From NCBI RefSeq assembly GCF_016863015.1, contig NZ_BOOB01000038.1, positions 62,001 to 126,000 of the forward strand: a DNA stretch of 64,000 bases. The letters are read 5' to 3'. Made by a program: the position numbers and the translations under genes. Below, piece after piece: positions 61,385-64,000 of the stretch. The notes below the pieces were generated by a model, which had not been told where the DNA came from, ran no database searches, and worked only from the letters and a program-made list of their open reading frames with translations. Numbering within the stretch: the stretch's first letter is position 1; the number at the start of each line of letters is the position of its first letter. Origin of the DNA: Microbispora amethystogenes (GTDB taxonomy: Bacteria; Actinomycetota; Actinomycetes; Streptosporangiales; Streptosporangiaceae).

Positions 61385-62857
61385 ATGACCTCCGTCCTGG
61401 GCGAAGAACCGCTGTCTTTGACGCAGGAGCTCGATCTGCTGGCCTTCGGCCAGCGGCTCAGGCACCTGCGCAAGCAGCGCGGCCTGACGCTCTCCGAGCT
61501 CGGCGACCGCGTCGGCCGCGCGCCCAGCCAGCTGTCCCTGCTGGAGAACGGCAGGCGCGAGCCGAAGCTGTCCCTGCTGAAGTCGCTCGCCGCCGCGCTC
61601 GGCGTACCGGTGGAGGAACTGCTGCGCAGGCAGGCGCCGAACCGGCGGGCGCAGCTGGAGATCGCCCTGGAGGAGGCCCAGCGCGACCCGCTGTACGCGA
61701 GCCTCGGGCTGAGCCGGCTCAAGGTCTCCGCGCGGGTGCCCAACGACGTGCTGGAGCACATCCTCGGCCTGTACGAGGAGCTGCGGGCCCGGGAGGCGAA
61801 GGGCACGGCGACGCCGGAGGAGGCGCGGGCGGCCAACGCCGAGCTACGGCGCATGCAGCGGGAGCTGGGCAACTACTTCGAGGAGATCGAGAAGGCCGCC
61901 GCCGACGCGCTGACGGCGGTGGGCTACCGCACCGGCGCGTTGTCCGAGAGCACCGTGCAGGCGCTGGTGTCCCACTTCGGGTTCACCGTGCACTCCGCGC
62001 CCGACCTGCCGAGGTCGGCCCGTTCGGTGACCGACCTGCGCAACCGCCGCATCTACGTCAAACGCCAGCAGCTCGGCATGCACACGCCCCGGACCGTGCT
62101 GCTGCAGACGCTCGGTCACATCGCGCTCCAGCACCACAAGCCGCGCGACTTCGCCGACTTCCTGCGCCAGCGGGTGGAGGCCAACTACTTCGCCGCCGCC
62201 GTGCTCGTCCCCGAGACGGCGGCCGTGCCGTACCTGCGCGAGGCCAGGCAGGACCGCGCCCTGTCGGTCGAGGACCTGCGCGACGTCTTCGCGGTGTCCT
62301 ACGAGATGGCCGCCCACCGGTTCACCAACCTCGCCACCCGCCATCTCGACCTCGTCTGCCACTTCGTGCGCAACGACGCCGGAGGGATCATCTACAAGGC
62401 GTACGAGAACGACGGCATCGTCTTCCCCGCCGACGAGCAGGGGGCGATCGAGGGCCAGCGGCTGTGCCAGCAGTGGTCGGGCCGCCAGGTGTTCCACTCG
62501 CCCGACCGGTTCTCGCTGTACTACCAGTATTCCGACTCGCCCACCGGCACGTACTTCTGCGTCGCCCACGTGGACCCGTCGCAGGAGAAGGACTTCGCCA
62601 TCACGCTCGGCGTGCCGTACCGGGAGTCGCGGTGGTTCCGCGGCCGGGAGACCACCCACCGGACCAGGTCGAACTGCCCCACCGGCGAGTGCTGCCGCCG
62701 CCCGCCCGCCGAGCTGGCGCAGCGCTGGGAGGGGTACGCCTGGCCCTCGGCCCGCGCCAACTCCCACGTGCTGGCCGCCCTGCCGCCGGGGTCGTTCCCC
62801 GGCGTCGACGAGGCCGACGTGTACGCGTTCCTCGAACGCCACGCCACCCAGACCTGA
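61385..62857 (+). CDS. RamB-like XRE-family regulator (short-chain fatty-acid type)
   Basis: A 490-residue regulator: XRE helix-turn-helix at residues 19-75 (LTLSELGDRVGRAPSQLSLLENGRREP), a central coiled segment, an IrrE/ImmA-like domain with GHIALQHHKPRDFADF (histidine cluster), and a C-terminal DUF2083-type domain with Cys residues in NCPTGECCRRPP. RamB in corynebacteria represses acetate and glyoxylate genes, and aceA is divergent from it here, so the same control is inferred. The start lies directly after the -10 element. Confidence 0.88.
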   Translation: MTSVLGEEPLSLTQELDLLAFGQRLRHLRKQRGLTLSELGDRVGRAPSQLSLLENGRREPKLSLLKSLAAALGVPVEELLRRQAPNRRAQLEIALEEAQRDPLYASLGLSRLKVSARVPNDVLEHILGLYEELRAREAKGTATPEEARAANAELRRMQRELGNYFEEIEKAAADALTAVGYRTGALSESTVQALVSHFGFTVHSAPDLPRSARSVTDLRNRRIYVKRQQLGMHTPRTVLLQTLGHIALQHHKPRDFADFLRQRVEANYFAAAVLVPETAAVPYLREARQDRALSVEDLRDVFAVSYEMAAHRFTNLATRHLDLVCHFVRNDAGGIIYKAYENDGIVFPADEQGAIEGQRLCQQWSGRQVFHSPDRFSLYYQYSDSPTGTYFCVAHVDPSQEKDFAITLGVPYRESRWFRGRETTHRTRSNCPTGECCRRPPAELAQRWEGYAWPSARANSHVLAALPPGSFPGVDEADVYAFLERHATQT

Positions 62858-62874
62858 GCCCGTACGCCACACAG

Positions 62875-63675
62875 ATGACCACGGACGGAGAACTGGCCCT
62901 CACGGCGGCTCAGGCGGGAGCGGCCGTCGTGCGCGCCATGTACGGGACGTCGCTGACGCGCTTCGACAAGGGCGGGGACGACTTCGCGACGGCGGCGGAC
63001 GTCGAGGCGGAGAAGGCGATCCTCGACGTCCTGCGCGGCGCCCGGCCGTACGACGGCGTGGTCGGCGAGGAGAGCGGACGCACCGGCCCGCACGGCGCGG
63101 AGCGCGTCTGGCTGGTCGATCCCCTCTGCGGCACGCTGAACTACGCCGCCCGGAGCATGCTGGTCGCGGTGAACGTCGCCCTGCGCGCGGGATCGGAGGT
63201 GACGGCGGCGGCCTCGGCGGACCCGTTCGCCGGCGAGGTGTTCTGGACGGACGGCGTCGACGCCTACGCCCGCCGCGACGGCGAGGACCAGCGGCTCACG
63301 CCGTCGTCCGGCTCACGGCTGGTGGACGTCAACCTCGATCCGCCGTTCCCGAACGCTCCGGACTTCCGGGCGGCCCGGCTGCTCGCCGACGCCGGGTTCG
63401 CCGGGCGTTTCCGCCCGCGCGTCGTCTCCACCACGCTGGCGGTGGCGTGGGTCGCGGCCGGCCGGAGGGCCGCGTACGTCACCGACGGCCACCTGCGCGA
63501 CAGCGTGCACTTCGCCGCGGGGATCGCATTGTGCCGGGCCGCCGGGTGTGTGGTGACCGGTTTGCACGGTCAGCCGCCGCACACCGGGGCAGGCGGGCTC
63601 GTCGTGGCGGCCGACCGGGAGACGCACGCGGCGTTGCTGGAGATCATCGGCAGGCAGGCCTCCCGGGAGCGGTAG
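62875..63675 (+). CDS. inositol-monophosphatase-like protein with altered metal motif
   Basis: A 266-residue FIG-superfamily protein: GEESG (Glu65-Glu66) is normal, but the central D-P-x-D-G motif reads DPLCGT (82-87), with Cys85 in place of the second Asp, one of the metal ligands. The C-terminal Trp-Asp motif is replaced by RDSVHFAAG. It may therefore bind metal poorly or use another mechanism, or be a non-catalytic homologue. ATG at 62875 lies 17 bases after the regulator stop; the two may be co-transcribed. Substrate unknown. Confidence 0.8.
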   Translation: MTTDGELALTAAQAGAAVVRAMYGTSLTRFDKGGDDFATAADVEAEKAILDVLRGARPYDGVVGEESGRTGPHGAERVWLVDPLCGTLNYAARSMLVAVNVALRAGSEVTAAASADPFAGEVFWTDGVDAYARRDGEDQRLTPSSGSRLVDVNLDPPFPNAPDFRAARLLADAGFAGRFRPRVVSTTLAVAWVAAGRRAAYVTDGHLRDSVHFAAGIALCRAAGCVVTGLHGQPPHTGAGGLVVAADRETHAALLEIIGRQASRER

Positions 63676-63703
63676 TGAGAGCCCCAAGGCCGACCCGCCG
63701 GGG

Positions 63704-64000
63704 TCAGCCCCGGACGGCGGCGCGGACGAACTCCATCAGGTGCCCGCGCAGCGCCTCGCGGCCCTCGGGGGTCGTCGCGTCCTCGCCAGCCGTGATCCTC
63801 GCGAGCTGTGGCATGGCGCTCGGCCACATGGCCATGCCGATGAGCGTGAACAGCGTGCGGGCCATCGCCGCGTCGGGCTCCCGGCCGAGCCCCGCGGCCA
63901 GGGAGACGGTCTTCGAGTGGCACTTGTCCACCCGGCGCTCCTGGCCGGGGAGCAGGGCGTCCTCGCTCCGGTAGTGCAGCGCCTCCCACATCATCAGCCG
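63704..64000 (-). CDS. TetR-family regulator, C-terminal part at window edge
   Basis: About 98 residues of a helical C-terminal ligand domain (ALHYRSEDALLPG, REPDAAMARTLFTLIGMAMWP, REALRGHLMEFVRAAVRG) of TetR type; the N-terminal helix-turn-helix lies beyond the window. Frame is open to base 64000. The family call rests on the C-terminal pattern of the TetR_C_33-like type and is moderate. Confidence 0.55.
   Translation of the reverse strand, partial: RLMMWEALHYRSEDALLPGQERRVDKCHSKTVSLAAGLGREPDAAMARTLFTLIGMAMWPSAMPQLARITAGEDATTPEGREALRGHLMEFVRAAVRG

Overview
The window is high-GC actinobacterial DNA: GTG starts, strong third-position G/C, a glyoxylate-cycle isocitrate lyase paired with a RamB-like regulator, a PASTA-less Ser/Thr kinase, LCP and WXG100-type proteins. 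The gene families suggest a filamentous actinomycete near the Streptosporangiales; this is inference from gene content, not a taxonomic assignment. No tRNA, rRNA, CRISPR array or replication origin was recognised.

About 1-6.7 kb is an accessory island. It holds a left-truncated IS1380-type element, an RHS core cut at its 5' end by that element and frameshifted before its C-terminal toxin-like domain, an overlapping AT-richer immunity candidate, a solo inverted copy of the IS end, two decayed IS3-type transposases, and a tyrosine recombinase whose predicted start lies inside a perfect 12-6-12 inverted repeat. An orphan NAD-dependent DNA ligase follows directly after the second IS3 remnant.

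From 8.8 to 30.5 kb there are regulator-target pairs with readable operators (TetR/PanE-like; a YtrA-type GntR with a membrane protein; TetR/quinone reductase) and an Entner-Doudoroff operon edd-glk-eda divergent from a ROK regulator. This stretch also has a sorbosone/glucose dehydrogenase-like protein, a one-domain voltage-gated channel with a Ca-like filter, a four-gene operon centred on a WXG100-type protein, an HD-domain protein, a small kinase and a subtilase.

From 30.6 to 47.3 kb are envelope genes: an LCP protein, a zinc metallopeptidase with a long Pro/Gln-rich cytoplasmic tail, LysR, a FolP2-type dihydropteroate synthase homologue and a PLP decarboxylase. A two-component system there is divergent from a LolA-like/ABC exporter operon, with five helically phased direct repeats between them. 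A three-gene ABC-2 exporter follows.

From 47.5 to 64 kb are an HSL-type esterase, a penicillin-binding-protein homologue lacking all three catalytic motifs, and a complete jetABCD (Wadjet type I) anti-plasmid operon. Then come a Ser/Thr kinase, an ABC ATPase, isocitrate lyase with its divergent RamB-like regulator, an inositol-phosphatase-like protein and a truncated TetR gene at the edge. The most notable items are the complete Wadjet locus, the motif-less PBP convergent with it, the WXG100 operon, the recombinase palindrome and the phased operator array.
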